Shown here one piece after another: positions 1 through 10,825 of a stretch of 64,000 nt of DNA (positions within the stretch are counted from its first letter, which is position 1; each line of letters opens with the position of its first letter). Made by a program: the position numbers and the translations under genes. The notes beneath the pieces are model-generated. The model was given only the letters and a program-made list of their open reading frames with translations. It did no database searches and was not told where the DNA came from. Source of the stretch: Aralia elata (lineage: Eukaryota; Streptophyta; Magnoliopsida; Apiales; Araliaceae); the NCBI GenBank assembly GCA_034770075.1, contig CM068386.1, positions 39,613,990 through 39,677,989 on the forward strand, written 5' to 3'.

Positions 1-1313
1 TAGTTTGCTTGATTTTAAGGAAAAACCTTCATCGTTTAATCTTAAAATTATTTTTCGTGTCACAAAATCCAATCAAGCATAAACACGCGTCGGGGCTATT
101 CATGGGCATGTAAACCATCAAAATAACCCCAAACGCCCACAATCACAAGTTTCACTATTTCGGGGCCTTAAACACGATTATCGCCTTGGCGTCGTTTTAA
201 GGCCCGACGATTACATATTTACAATAACGGATACATCCACCCGATTACATACATTCAAAAATGTCCATCATCGGATTTGGACCACGGGGTCGCATTCCTA
301 GGCTCACATCCGAACTTATTGCACAACCACCAAATGGATATAACGAAAATAAACAACAACGGGATGCCTAACACTCTAGGATATCTTACAATAATGATCG
401 AAATACACTATGAATGATACCATATCATAATAGCTAAGATTTGCACCAAATGGATATCATCGGGCTATTAGGGGGAATTTCATTCCGATGAGACCCTCAC
501 TAATAGTCCCTAACCCATGGCTTCACAATAACATATGAAAAAAACTACATTCAAGGTAATTCGGATGACCAAAAGATTAACAAAATGGTATAACAAAATG
601 CTAAGAACAAATGGTTTTTTCACCTTGCAATTAATCCCCACAATATGTATGAATTTGTGTATTGAGTAGAGTAGAAAAATATGAGATATAATCTCACAAA
701 AATTGGTACAATTCCTCACTCTTTTCACTCTTTTCTCTCCTAATTTTTGCTGTTTTCTTGCTGTTTTTTCTTCTTCTCCCGAACTGCTGCTGCTTGCTCA
801 ATTCCTCTCTCTTTTCTTCCTGTATGCGAACTGGCCTAATATAGCACTGCCAAGGGCAGCCGCAGATCTATCTGCGGCTGGCCGCAGATAGATCTGCGGC
901 TGGCCCTTGGTTCTCCCCCCAGCCGCGCTCGAGTCCCGTGCGCTTCGAGTCCCGTTGCTTGCCTCGAGTTCCGTCCTTGGCCGCGAATTGATCTGCGGCT
1001 AACTGTGCTGATTTTCTCGTTTTCCGTGCCTCGTCTCGATTTTCGTGTCGTACCGTTGGTTTCCGCTGACGGGTTTGCGCTTGGCAGTCCGGAACCCGTC
1101 GGGAAACGTGCCACGTCATCCGGGCAAGCACAGTGATCAGTAACTGACTCTCGACATTCGTTTGTTGTCGTGTCGGCTTCAATATCATCCCGTCGTGGTG
1201 GTTTTGAGGGTTCGTCTTTACGTCCACCCTTTATTCTCGTGTGCCGGGTCAATTGACGATTTTGCCCTCCTGTCAGGGTTAGTATAGGAAATGCAAAAAA
1301 TCGGGTGTCTACA
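1..1313 (-). mobile_element. LTR end of a minus-strand LTR retrotransposon, cut by the window edge
   Basis: Read on the minus strand, the sequence at 1313 begins TGTAGACACCCGATTTTTTG, a canonical TG LTR start, and to its right an unrelated repeat (the unit also seen at 3793) starts abruptly. The first 1.3 kb is therefore the 5' end of an LTR that continues beyond position 1. No long coding frame is present; the open frames in 836-1252 come from GC-rich palindromic sequence and look non-coding. AGATA at 1314-1318 is the expected target duplication on this side; its partner is outside the window. Lineage cannot be assigned without the internal region; a Tat-type Gypsy is possible. Confidence 0.6.
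859..900. repeat. GC-rich near-perfect palindrome in the LTR
   Basis: Arms 859-878 and 881-900 are 20-base reverse complements built from GCCGCAGATC and GATCTGCGGC, with a 2-base spacer. A further half copy (GATCTGCGGC) lies near 989. It stands out in an AT-rich window and resembles in position and style the palindrome blocks of other elements here. Confidence 0.8.
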
Positions 1314-1601
1314 AGATACGAATTGGATCAAGGTTGAAATTGGGAAACAAGCGGCTGTTGTGCCAAATTAAAGTCGAAAACGCGAAAGTGGCAACATTAA
1401 ACATTGATCCAAGGAGCTTTTATTTCAATTCCTACAAAACAAAGTTAAAAACATAAAGGCATACAAAAACACATAATAGCAATACAAAACCACACAATTC
1501 AACAATAAGAAAAAAATACATAAAACTAAACGAAATAGCTTAAGATTTACAAATTATCAAACTCAAAAGTACTTAATTTGTGTATATAAACACACTCATC
1601 A
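1314..1601 (-). mobile_element. Truncated LTR of a Tat/Athila-like Gypsy element, copy 1
   Basis: The segment matches 3793-4080 almost base for base. Its right end reads ...CTCATCA, followed by a minus-strand polypurine tract (sense GTTTGAGGGTATT), so the LTR reads TGATGAG... on the minus strand. The left part was removed by insertion of the element at 1-1313. Assignment to Tat/Athila rests on the similar LTR/PPT junction and 3' UTR motifs of element F, which has Athila-type integrase. Confidence 0.6.
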
Positions 1602-2640
1602 AATACCCTCAAACTTAAATCTTTGCTTGTCCTCAAGCAAAACAAACACAAACTAACAATAAAATTCTTCTAATAAAACCTAACTTGAGCAATGAGTTAA
1701 TAAGTTTAAACAACGGCCTCAAAGATGCTAAAACATGAAACTCTAGAAAAACTTTCAAAAGATCGCAAGTCGAGAATTTCAAATAATTAGTCATATCTTG
1801 CTTTAGAACCTTTCTGTGTGTGTGTGAGTACCCAATATCACTAAATCAATTATAGCTTGGATGAGCTTATGCAACCACATTACCTTATGCAAGAGATCAA
1901 AATAAACTAAAAAAATACATGCTTAACATATCACTCACCACAAATGTATACAAATCATAATTTCTAAAAATTTGAAATCAAAGGACTCTAGGTAAGTGCA
2001 TTTTATATTCCATCTTATCCTAAGTCCACTCTTGTGGGTGAGTGCGTTTTACGCTACATCTCAACTCAACACAAGATTTGATATAAATTACTATCTTACT
2101 TTTATCTTCACTTCATAGGAGAGTACATTTTACGCTCTATCTCCCCTAATCATGTGCTTATGAGTGAGTGCGTTTTACGCTCTATTTCGACTCACTACAT
2201 GACCAACAAATCAAACTTGGATACATTGCTTCGAGTGATGTTTAAACGAGTTCTAGAGCTTAATGATAACTCCCACAAGCATTCGGTTATAAAAGCCATC
2301 CAAATCAAACAACTAGCTCATTACACATGGGTAAGTGCATAAAAGTGCAAGGATTCATAAGCAAATCAATAACTACCAATTACGTTAAGCACATAGACTA
2401 AGCAACCTTTGTCCATTTTCCATGAGTTAGAAACTATTCAATCAGGTTCTTATCATTGACCATGGATTATAGTTCAAATCAAATTAAAACAATGCTCAAG
2501 AGACACATCCTAAAAATAAATAAATTTATTTATTTATTTATTTTTTAAAATAGCAAACAAACATTAATATGCACAAATAACTAACACATACTATGTAACA
2601 ATGATGACAATGCTATATGATCCACCCCCAAACTCAAAGT
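1602..2640 (-). mobile_element. 3' untranslated region of the Tat/Athila-like element, copy 1
   Basis: It starts with the minus-strand PPT at 1602-1614 and has no credible coding frame. It carries four dispersed copies of a hairpin apex (TGCGTTTTACGC type) and ends near a second purine-rich box (sense CTTTGAGTTTGGGGGTGG, about 2622-2640) that has a counterpart in element F at 35287-35345. It is repeated at 4081-5115. Confidence 0.6.
1983..2207 (-). repeat. Hairpin array with constant apex, copy 1
   Basis: Four units share the apical sequence TGCRTTTTAYGCTCCAT (or one- to three-base variants). Flanks are inverted: GGACT with AGTCC for the first unit, CTTGTG with CACAAG for the second, and GAGTGAG with CTCACTA for the fourth. 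The third (AGGAGAG with CTCCCCT) has one mismatch. Corresponding arrays are at 4462-4680 and 34710-34880. Confidence 0.75.
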
Positions 2641-3300
2641 GAATAATGTCCTCATTGTTTATAAGATAAAGAAATGAAAACTGAGAACTTCCCTGATTGG
2701 TCAAGCGTCATGCTCGACCATAACCTTCTAAACATCTGAGTCTGATGGTGGATAAACTGGTAACGGTTGTGGCTTAGGAACATGCACTGGGGCGGTACTT
2801 GGATAATAACTAAGTAATTCCTTACCAAATAATGCTCAATTAGGCCAACTTCTTTTAGACAATTCGTTGAATACGTGGTGTGCGCTAACTGAAATTCTTC
2901 TACAAATACCTCCCCCAAACTCAGTTTCAACAGAAATTGCCATGTTATTGCAATATTCAATCAAATCATAGCAATGAATAACCCCAAAATCCTCCAATTG
3001 AGCCAACACAAACTCAATTGGGCAACCAATTTAAATTTATCCAAATTTAATAGTGTATGATTACCCAATGCAAATCCAAGTATAACAGTTTAACTAACCA
3101 AGAATATCCATCACAATTGACAAATTTATTTTACTTGTATGCAATAATTGGAGTGAGTACCTTGCTTTATGTTGGCAAAAAAAGTTGTTTGTTAGTACCT
3201 TCAATTTGGAGATGAATCCTTTTGAATGCTCAGTAGGTTGAAGATGAATCCGTGTGGGAGAGGAGAAGAATGAGTTTAGAAGTGTTAAGGAATGACAATC
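2641..3300 (-). other. Unassigned remnant between two repeat copies
   Basis: Continues the 3' UTR-like sequence of copy 1 and then changes to sequence without recognisable protein or LTR boundary. Short minus-strand open frames (for example 2652-2960) show no domain I recognise and no similarity to integrase or Gag. It is probably internal sequence plus the start of the next LTR, separated by a deletion. Confidence 0.4.
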
Positions 3301-4080
3301 CAATCTAGCTTACGAGAAAAAAAATCAGCAAATCGGGGCGCGAGATTCTGCATAATTCCAGACGAGCCGGCCCCGACGCCAAAAATGGACTCAAAATTGG
3401 CGCCCCAATGCGGACACTTTTGGACTTGGCCCCGACGCGGAAAAATGAACTAGAAATTTGTGCCCCGACGCGGTCACCTGTTGCTGCCCGAATCAACTTC
3501 AACGTCTATTGGGAAAATGACCATAACTTCTTCATCTGAACTCAGATTTAGGCGATTCACGAGGCTACGAAAAGCTATGAAGTAGATCTACAATTTTTAT
3601 TCTTTAAGTTCGGACAGATACTCGCCGGAGATAGGCTCAAATTGGCATCAAAGCAGTTGTTGTGTAAAATGCATGCCCAATCCGATGGTAAAATGACCAT
3701 AAGTCTCTCATACGAACTTCAATTGGGATGATTCAAGATGTTCCGGAAAGCTGAGGAGAATATCTACAACTTTCGTTCTTTGAGTTTTGAGAGATACGGA
3801 TTGGATCAAGGCTGAAATTGGGAAACAAACGACTGTTGTGCCAAATTCAAGTCGAAAACGCGAAAGTGGCAACTCTAAACATTGATCCAAGGAGCTTTTA
3901 TTTCAATTCCTACAAAACAAAGTAAAAACACATAAAGGCATACAAAAACACATAATAGCAATACAAAACCACACAATTCAACAATAAGGGAAAAATACAT
4001 AAAACCAAACGAAATAGCTTAAGATTTACAAATTATCAAATTTAAAAGTACTTAATTTGTGTATATAAACACACTCATCA
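3301..4080 (-). mobile_element. LTR portion of the Tat/Athila-like element, copy 2
   Basis: Ends with ...CTCATCA at 4080 followed by a good minus-strand PPT (sense GTTTGGGGGTATT, 4081-4093). The part 3793-4080 repeats 1315-1601 at an offset of 2478 bases. It includes a GC-rich palindrome block (3333-3480). The left LTR boundary could not be fixed because no primer site is visible. Confidence 0.55.
3333..3480. repeat. GC-rich block of repeated GCCCCGACGC words
   Basis: Contains GCCCCGACGC three times plus the variants TCGGGGCGCGAG and GCGCCCCAATGCGG, separated by spacers such as AAAAATGGACTC and AAAAATGAACTAGA. The same word (CGTCGGGGC on the other strand) is repeated in the LTRs of Athila element F. 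Confidence 0.75.
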
Positions 4081-5133
4081 AATACCCCCAAACTTAAATC
4101 TTTGCTTGTCCTCAAGCAAAACAAACATAAACTAACAATAAAATTCTTCTAATAAAACCTAACTTGAGCAATGAGTTAATAAGTTTAAATAACGGCCTCA
4201 AAGATGCTAAAACATGAAACTCTAGAAAAACTTTCAAAAGATCGCAAGTCGAAATTTCAAATAATTAGTCATATCTTGCTTTAGAACCTTTCCGTGTGTG
4301 TGTGAGTACCCAATATCACTAAATCAATTATAGCTTGGATGAGCTTATGCAACCACATTACCTTATGAAAGAGATCAAAATAAACTACAAAAACTACATG
4401 CTTAACACATCACTCGCCACAAATGTATACAAATCAAAATTTCCAAAAATTTGAAATCAAAGGACTCTAAGTAAGTGCATTTTATGCTCCATCTTATCCT
4501 AAGTCCACTCTTGTGGGTGAGTGCGTTTTACGTTACATCTCAACTCAACACAAGATTTGATATAAATTACTATCTTACTTTTATCTTTATTTCATAGGAG
4601 AGTGCGTTTTACGCTCTATCTCCCCTAATCATGTGTTTGTGAGTGAGTGCGTTTTACGCTCCATCTCGACTCACCACATGACCAACAAATCAAACTTGGA
4701 TACATTATTTCAAGTGATGTTTAAACGAGTTCTAGAGCTTAATGATAACTCCCACAAGCATTCGGTTATAAAAGCCATCCAAATCAAACAACTAGCTCAT
4801 TACACATGGGTAAGTGCATAAAAGTGCAAGGATTCATAAGCAAATCATTAACTAACAATTACGTTAAGCACATAGACTAAGCAACCTTTGCCCATTTTCC
4901 ATGAGTTAGAAACTATTCAATCAAGTTCTTATCATTGACCATGGATTATAATTCAAATCAAATTAAAACAATGCTCAAGAGACACATCCTAAAAATAAAT
5001 AAATTTTTAATTTATTTTTTTTTTTTTAAAAAAATAGCAAATAAACATTAATATGCACAAATAACTAACACATAATATGTAACAATGATGCCAATGCTAT
5101 ATGATCCACACCCAAACTCAAATGTATGAATTT
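4081..5133 (-). mobile_element. 3' untranslated region of the Tat/Athila-like element, copy 2
   Basis: Near-identical to 1602-2640, with the same order of PPT, hairpin array, A/T-rich tract and second purine box. Similarity stops near 5121, just before the Tekay-like LTR fragment at 5134. With copy 1 it gives an LTR/3' UTR/LTR/3' UTR arrangement, comparable to the tandem arrangement of element F. Confidence 0.6.
4462..4680 (-). repeat. Hairpin array with constant apex, copy 2
   Basis: Four units as in copy 1: GGACT/AGTCC (4462-4466, 4502-4506), CTTGTG/CACAAG (4510-4515, 4549-4554), an AGGAGAG-type unit near 4596, and CATGTG/CACATG (4630-4635, 4675-4680). The apices alternate between TGCATTTTATGC and TGCGTTTTACGC, so the small GCAT/ATGC or GCGT/ACGC stem stays paired. 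Confidence 0.75.
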
Positions 5134-5714
5134 AAAAGATATGCATGTTTGAATCAAGTAGAGTAAAGTTTGCAAAAGCTAAAAATTTTGGTCTAAAGCA
5201 GACACCTTAATAGAACGAGTTATGCTGTCTGAATTTATAGACGTCACTTACAGTAGGTTTTGTTCACAAGCAGACACCCAAGCAGACGAGTGACGTACTG
5301 TCTGAATTATAAAGAAAAACCTAGTCTAAAGCATACGACTAAGTAGACAGGTCTTAACTGTCTAGATGATAACCAAAGAAGAACTAGTCTAAAGCAGACA
5401 CCAAAGTAGATAAGTCCTAACTGTCTGGATGACTTCGATAACAAATATTAAAGAAAGTTAAGAATGTTAAGTCATGTTATAACTAATAGTATATCGATCT
5501 CATAAATTATGTAGGTCGTGTGTAAGACGAGAAATTAGCATAAGCATAGAAGACGCTATCAGACAAGTTCTTTCAGTATTATGTGTAAATCTTCATGTGC
5601 AAGTTCTAACTCTTATTTGATTGGCGTATTTGTGCAAGTTTGTCGGACTATGTGCAAATCTTTATGTGCAACGATGTACTATAAAACTGTTTTGAATTTT
5701 AGTTGTGTGAAGAT
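5134..5714 (+). mobile_element. 5' LTR fragment (left part) of Tekay-like element C
   Basis: Matches 13049-13535 in the 3' LTR of the same element and continues after the solo LTR at 9713. The left end is truncated at 5134, where Tat-like sequence begins. It contains one more hairpin repeat unit than the 3' LTR copy. The AAGAT at 5710-5714 is the left target duplication of the solo LTR insertion. Confidence 0.75.
5199..5427. repeat. Four hairpin units CAGACA...TGTCTG inside the C LTR
   Basis: Inverted arms CAGACA/TGTCTG occur at 5199-5204/5226-5231, 5271-5276/5299-5304 and 5395-5400/5422-5427. The third unit uses TAGACAG/CTGTCTA (5344-5350, 5358-5364), a change matched on both arms. The 3' LTR copy at 13100-13300 lacks the last unit. 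Confidence 0.75.
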
Positions 5715-7804
5715 TGTGACGCCCCCAAATCTCTACACTCCCCTGTAGCAGATCTGGTGCTCACGTGGAACTATACAACTATAAATATTCAATAAAATAT
5801 GACTTCTAGCTATCCAAGGTTCACAGTATCCCATAACAGGTACTAGTTCCGGCCAGAACGTTGTCTGTGTTTGGATACCCTCACTTAGATATATAGATTC
5901 ATATTTTATGAATATCTCTTTCATATCAATATTCCCTATCTATCTGACATTCACAGTATTAATGATAAGATTGTCCATATAGGACTCTCAACATCATCTA
6001 GATACCCTCATTCAGATGTATAGTTCATATAGATACTGTATTTAACTTAGTAACAACTATTCTAAAGAATTTAAAGATCAGAGTATAACGCATTCTATAA
6101 CATAAAGGATCATAATATATTACATAATATTTTGTTCGGTTACATCATTCGTTATACTAAGTTATTACAACAACAAGTCTTTAAAAAAAAGACTGAAAGT
6201 ATTCAACAATAAACATTAAAGCTAATAAGCATGGCTTTTCCCCTTGTTAGTCCCAGACGTGCCAGGGATATCATTTATAGCTGCAAAAGAAGATATGCGC
6301 AAGAATGAGCTACAAATGCTCAGCAAGTTCATTTAAATATTTAAACACCATGTGTTTGATTTGAAAGATGTCAATGATGTATACTGAGGGTTCTGTACAT
6401 GAACCATATATTTCATTTAGTTCTATCAGTCTTTAATGACTTAGAACCATTTGAGTTTTGGATATCTGGTAGGTGATCAGCCTCACCAATATCCTAGGAG
6501 TATGCATATCATCCTACCAATTTATGTTGATATATTATCAACTGTTCGTCACCTTATATTAAGGGAATTTCGTCACCTTATTTTAAGGGAAAATTTCGGG
6601 TTCACCTTACATCAAGGTGTTCCATTTCTCAGTATCAGATGTCGTACCAAACAATTTGGCTCGACACAAACAACAAATTAATCTCGAACAAGCAATATAT
6701 GAATAATAATTCATTTCTTAAGTTATGCTGAACAAGAAGCAATAACTTCACAATAATTGATAGCAAGATGTATAATACTTGCTTAATATAAATTGAGAAA
6801 GGTTAGGACACTTGCCTTAGCGTAGCTCACTTATAATTTTAGTACAATCGATCAACGCACGTAGTCTACGTATACCAATAATAAGCGTTAGCACGTATAT
6901 AAACATGTATCACGCTAATCTAAACAAGTTTCATTAAGGTTCGACGTTGATTCGGTATCTCGGTCGCATCCTTAATGGCTAAACACATAGATTGTTTGAT
7001 AAAACTTCATTTAGAAGTCTAATTATTAGTCTAAATAATTTAATTATTATTTCTAACATTTTTAGAAGCTTGGTATTATTTTTAAATAATTTTCAGAAGC
7101 TTGGAACTATTTTTAAATAATTTTACAAGCTTAGGAATATTTTTAAATGATTTAATTATCATTTAGAATAATTTTAAAACATTTAATATGTTATTTAAAT
7201 AATTTATTTATCATTTAGAATATTTTTAGATATTTAAAATATTATTTAAATGATTTATTTTTCATTTATAATATTTTTAGAAAGATAGAATATTATTTAA
7301 ATGATTTATTTTATCATTAATAATATTCTTAGAATTTATTTTATCATTATAATAATTTAATTATTACTTATAATAATTTTCAAAACTTAATTTAATATTT
7401 AAATGATTTAATTATCATTTAAAGTAATTTTTAAATACTTAATATATTATTTAAATGATTTATTTATCATTAATAATATTTAAATATTTAATATTTTATT
7501 TAATTATTATATATAATAATTTTATTTACCTTAATATCATTGTTAAATAATTAATATAATTATTTAATAATTTAATACCATTTTTAAATAATTAAAACAA
7601 TTATTAAATGATTTATCATAATTATTATTTAATATTTAATTAAATTAAATAATAATTCAGAATATATAAAAATATTAAAAATAATTTTTTTTATAATTAA
7701 AAATGAATTTTCGGATTTATTTATTAATTATTAATAATTATTTAATATTTATTTATTATTTTATAATTTATTTTAATTAAATTTTATTTATTTTTATTAA
7801 AAAT

Positions 7805-7830
7805 CCGTCGCTAAAGGGCTTTAGCGACGG
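7805..7830. repeat. Perfect 12-bp hairpin CCGTCGCTAAAG/CTTTAGCGACGG
   Basis: Arms 7805-7816 and 7819-7830 with a GG loop, followed about 40 bases later by a half copy TTCGTCGCTAAAGG. Words of this type occur in subterminal repeats of some plant DNA transposons, but no transposon ends are visible here. Confidence 0.8.
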
Positions 7831-8086
7831 TCTGCTTAGTTTCTTAGGTTTCTGGGTTGGTGTATGCATTTCGTCGCTAAAGGTGTTCTTCAATGAAGAA
7901 CAGTTGGTCAATGTCCAACAGTGACATTTGACCTCAATTTAATTCCAACTGGTTTGATGTTTGTGTTTGATTTTTGTTTGTTGTTATAGCCAACATGGCA
8001 GTGTACAACGACGTATCAATTTCCATCTCAAAATATATCATATCATGTTCTAAATTTGATGGTCAAACCACCGGGTTCAAACTGTT

Positions 8087-8533
8087 CTTGAGTTTCTAGG
8101 TTACCCAGAAACTCAAGCAGTCATGGTCAGTCAACATGGTTTGACCATGAATAACTTTGATTCTGTGTTTGCTAAATGTGTTTTTATATTACTAGATTGT
8201 ACTCTACCTAGCAATGAACAATTCTAAACCAATAAACTACACAAAACATGTCATCTAGATCAATTCTGGGTAGCATGAACTTCTGACAAACCTTGTCAGA
8301 GTTCTTCATAAGTTTCTGGGTTACCCAGAAACGTGCAAAATCAGAGCGGTCAACGGACTTTGACTACTTATATCTTTCATCCTATTTATTTGGTTGCTAT
8401 GATACACGTCGGGCTTTAAAGATAACATGGTAGGCTACACATATATGCATAAAAACAGATCAAACAACTAATCTAAGAGGATCAAAAGGCCTGACAAAAA
8501 GGCCTGTCAGACTGTTCTTGACTGCCAAGAACA
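8087..8533. repeat. Cluster of inverted repeats in the solo LTR
   Basis: Three well-formed hairpins: CTTGAGTTTCTAGGT/ACCCAGAAACTCAAG (8087-8101, 8103-8117), GTTTCTGGGT/ACCCAGAAAC (8312-8321, 8323-8332) and CTGTTCTTG/CAAGAACAG (about 8511-8533). A weaker CATGGTCA/TGACCATG pair lies near 8123-8150. Confidence 0.75.
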
Positions 8534-9117
8534 GTTTGAGTTTTTGGCTTGATTTTCATACCTAGATGTTATGTAAACATGTTTTGACCGCCCAGATCAC
8601 TTATTAACACATTAACAAGTATTCCTAAACATCTAAAACACAAAAAATTTCCAGGCTTGAAGATCAAACATAAATTAGGGTTTTGTGCACCTTTTTCTTC
8701 AAATTTTGATTTCTGGCTTCTGATTCTGAGCTTGTGATTGCTAGGGTTTGTTTAGGCTGGATATGTGAGTGTATAAGCTTTAAAATTTCGTAGGTTTAAG
8801 CTCAGCATCTCATTCTACTTATAGCAACTTGAATTTAGGGTTTCCTAGACTAATTTCCAAACTTTGCTCCCAAAAATATCTAAGCTTGGAACTTGTGGTG
8901 CTTATCATCTGGTGTGATTCACCTACTTGTGCTGGAGTGTGCCAAGCACAAGCTTGCACACTCCTAGCTTCATTTTCATTGGCTAGGATTTAAATTTTTG
9001 ATTTATTTTACTTACTAATTAAGAGTAGATTTTTGTTAATCATGATTAGGATGTTAATCATGGTTAGTAATACCTTAATTAAGTTAATATATCATAATTA
9101 AAGTTTATCATCTCATA

Positions 9118-9361
9118 ATTTAGGGTTATTAAACCAAATTAAGGTTTTAGGGTTCCGAATTAGGATTTAGGGTTTTCAATCCTACTATTAGGGTTTTAAT
9201 CTTCCGTTTAGGGTTTAATTTAATCTTAATAATTCATAACTAATATTATGATTCATTACTTAGATCTTAATTATATCAATTAAGATTATTGTACAATAAT
9301 TAGGGTTTTAATTAATCAATTCGGATAATTACTATCAATTAGGGTTTTCAAATTAGGGTTT
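9118..9361 (-). promoter_or_regulatory. Telo-box-like cluster (AAACCCTA) in solo LTR U3
   Basis: TTAGGGTT occurs eight times in about 240 bases, six of them as TAGGGTTT, i.e. AAACCCTA in LTR sense. Three more lie at about 8676, 8741 and 8830. They are dispersed, not in tandem, so this is not an interstitial telomere. Telo-boxes are known plant promoter and Polycomb-recruiting motifs; function here is inferred only. Confidence 0.6.
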
Positions 9362-9439
9362 CTATTTCAGTTAACATTTTAAACCCTATTTAACTTATTT
9401 TAGAATTTTATCAGTTAATATAATATTATATTAATGTCG

Positions 9440-9565
9440 AAGCACGACAAAGCACTTCGTCATTTCCAAGCACGACACAGCAGCTTACAAAAATAATTTG
9501 CCGAGACGCTTCTCGGTGAATTCGCCGGAAGCACGACAAATCATTTTGCCCGATTAAGCACGACA
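9440..9565 (-). promoter_or_regulatory. Four AAGCACGACA motifs near the LTR start
   Basis: Exact copies at 9440-9449, 9468-9477, 9529-9538 and 9556-9565, 140-270 bases inside the 5' end of the solo LTR (sense TGTCGTGCTT). Between them is a hairpin CCGAGA/TCTCGG near 9501-9516. The position fits U3 enhancer repeats. Confidence 0.6.
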
Positions 9566-9712
9566 CAGCTACTTGGCGAAAAATTTTTATTTGACCTAAT
9601 TGTTTAATAAATTACGCATTCACATAATACTAAGTCAGAACAAGAAATTTCATTTATTAAACACATAATTTACATATGCAGATCTTATTAGGGTTTGGAA
9701 TATTACAAAGAT

Positions 9713-10551
9713 TAATTGTGATATGTGAATTACTTGTATAACTTGAGGACTGTGAACTCTATAACTTGGGCAGTGTGAACCCTATAACTTGGGTGGTGTG
9801 AACCCTATAACTTGCACAGTGTGAACCCTATAGATTGAGTAGTGTGAACTCTATTATCTGTGTAACTTGAGTAATGTGAACTCGATTACCTGTATAAATT
9901 TGTGAAGTGATATATGTGATATCTGTTAGACTTGCTGAGCATTTGTGCTCATTCTTGCGAATAAAATCTTATTTGCAGTTAAGGAAGAATTACCAGCAGA
10001 ATCTGGCAATAAAGAGAAAGTGAAAGAAGAATAATTAGGTCAATAAATATTATTATTATTATCTCCTTTTGATATAATAGAAAGAAAATTGTAATGACTT
10101 TGGAAGATGAATAAAGAGAGGTTTTATAGAAATGTATTGTTGGTGTACCAAGCTAGTAGATGTAGAAGTCATTTAACTATGCTAGATTAACATTATTACC
10201 AATGTCTAGAAAGTTATGTCGAGAAAAGGGGTTGTCTAATTGAGCACCGCTTTAACGGAAAGCTCCCTCTTTCCTGGGAACTGACTGGTTGCTAATATTG
10301 AAAGTCTAGGATAGATAATGGTGTTGAAGTTGAGAAGAAGGGTTTAATACTGGATTGGAATCTATGAAATACGTAGAAGAATGTAGTTGTAATAGAAGAT
10401 TATAAAGTTTACGATTCTGGAATAAAGATTATGTTATAAGTTTTAAATAAATGAGTTTTTACCAAGTATATTGTTGGTGAATGTTATGGAAGATGTTGGA
10501 TCGTCAGCACTAGATCCGCTGGGGAAAGCACTCGAATTTGGGGGCGTGACA
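9713..10551 (+). mobile_element. 5' LTR of Tekay-like element C, right part
   Basis: Continues the LTR interrupted at 5714 and ends ...GGGGGCGTGACA at 10551, three bases before the primer-binding site. It includes a 23-bp minisatellite and a U5-like stretch around 9925-9985 with CTTGCTGAGCATTTGTGCTC, also found in the solo LTR in antisense orientation (6300 region). Confidence 0.8.
9734..9900. repeat. 23-bp minisatellite in the C LTR
   Basis: About six imperfect copies of a unit like TATAACTTGGGCAGTGTGAA plus CCC; the first four are the best conserved and later copies drift. Confidence 0.75.
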
Positions 10552-10554
10552 ATT

Positions 10555-10566
10555 TGGTATCAAAGC
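10555..10566 (+). other. Primer-binding site of element C
   Basis: TGGTATCAAAGC matches the complement of the 3' end of plant initiator-Met tRNA (TGGTATCAGAGC) with one change, placed three bases after the LTR end. Confidence 0.85.
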
Positions 10567-10825
10567 AGTAGGTTATAGCTCTAGGGTAAGAGTACCTTAG
10601 GATATAATCTTGAGAGATCAAAGCGGTAGGTTATAGCTCTAGGGTAAGAGTACCTTAAGATATAATCTTTAGAGAATTAGTAAAAACAAAGAGAAATGGA
10701 CTCGTGAAGAGTTCTTAAGTACAGAAAAGATGGATTAAAAAATATGTTATGATTATTTCTAATTCGATGTGATATATGTATATGTGTAGTAGTATTTATG
10801 TATTGTTTTCTTTTAAATATAGAAA

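Larger units (their letters stand above)
5715..9707 (-). mobile_element. Solo LTR, 3993 bp, Tekay-like Gypsy, TSD AAGAT
   Basis: Read on the minus strand it starts TGTAATATTCC at 9707 and ends GGGGGCGTCACA at 5715, and it is flanked by AAGAT at 5710-5714 and 9708-9712. Removing it rejoins the LTR of element C. Start and end resemble the LTR of C (TGTAATATTCTG...GGGGCGTGACA), so it is a long-LTR relative. There is no internal region, hence a recombination-derived solo LTR. The segment 7010-7800 is an extremely AT-rich degenerate repeat; 7800-8540 holds several hairpins; 8670-9370 contains telo-box motifs; 9440-9565 a repeated AAGCACGACA motif. No coding frame is credible. Confidence 0.9.

Noticed and set aside
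836..1252. Minus-strand 138-codon open frame
   Set aside because: Arg/Thr-rich composition from GC-rich LTR sequence, overlapping frames equally open, no domain.
3305..3502. Minus-strand 65-codon open frame
   Set aside because: Read-through of the GCCCCGACGC repeat block in an LTR.
7805..7830. Terminal inverted repeats of a DNA transposon or MITE
   Set aside because: The arms are adjacent with a 2-base loop and no flanking duplication; no element lies between them.
9118..9361. Interstitial telomeric repeat
   Set aside because: TTAGGGTT words are scattered with irregular spacing and not in tandem TTTAGGG arrays.
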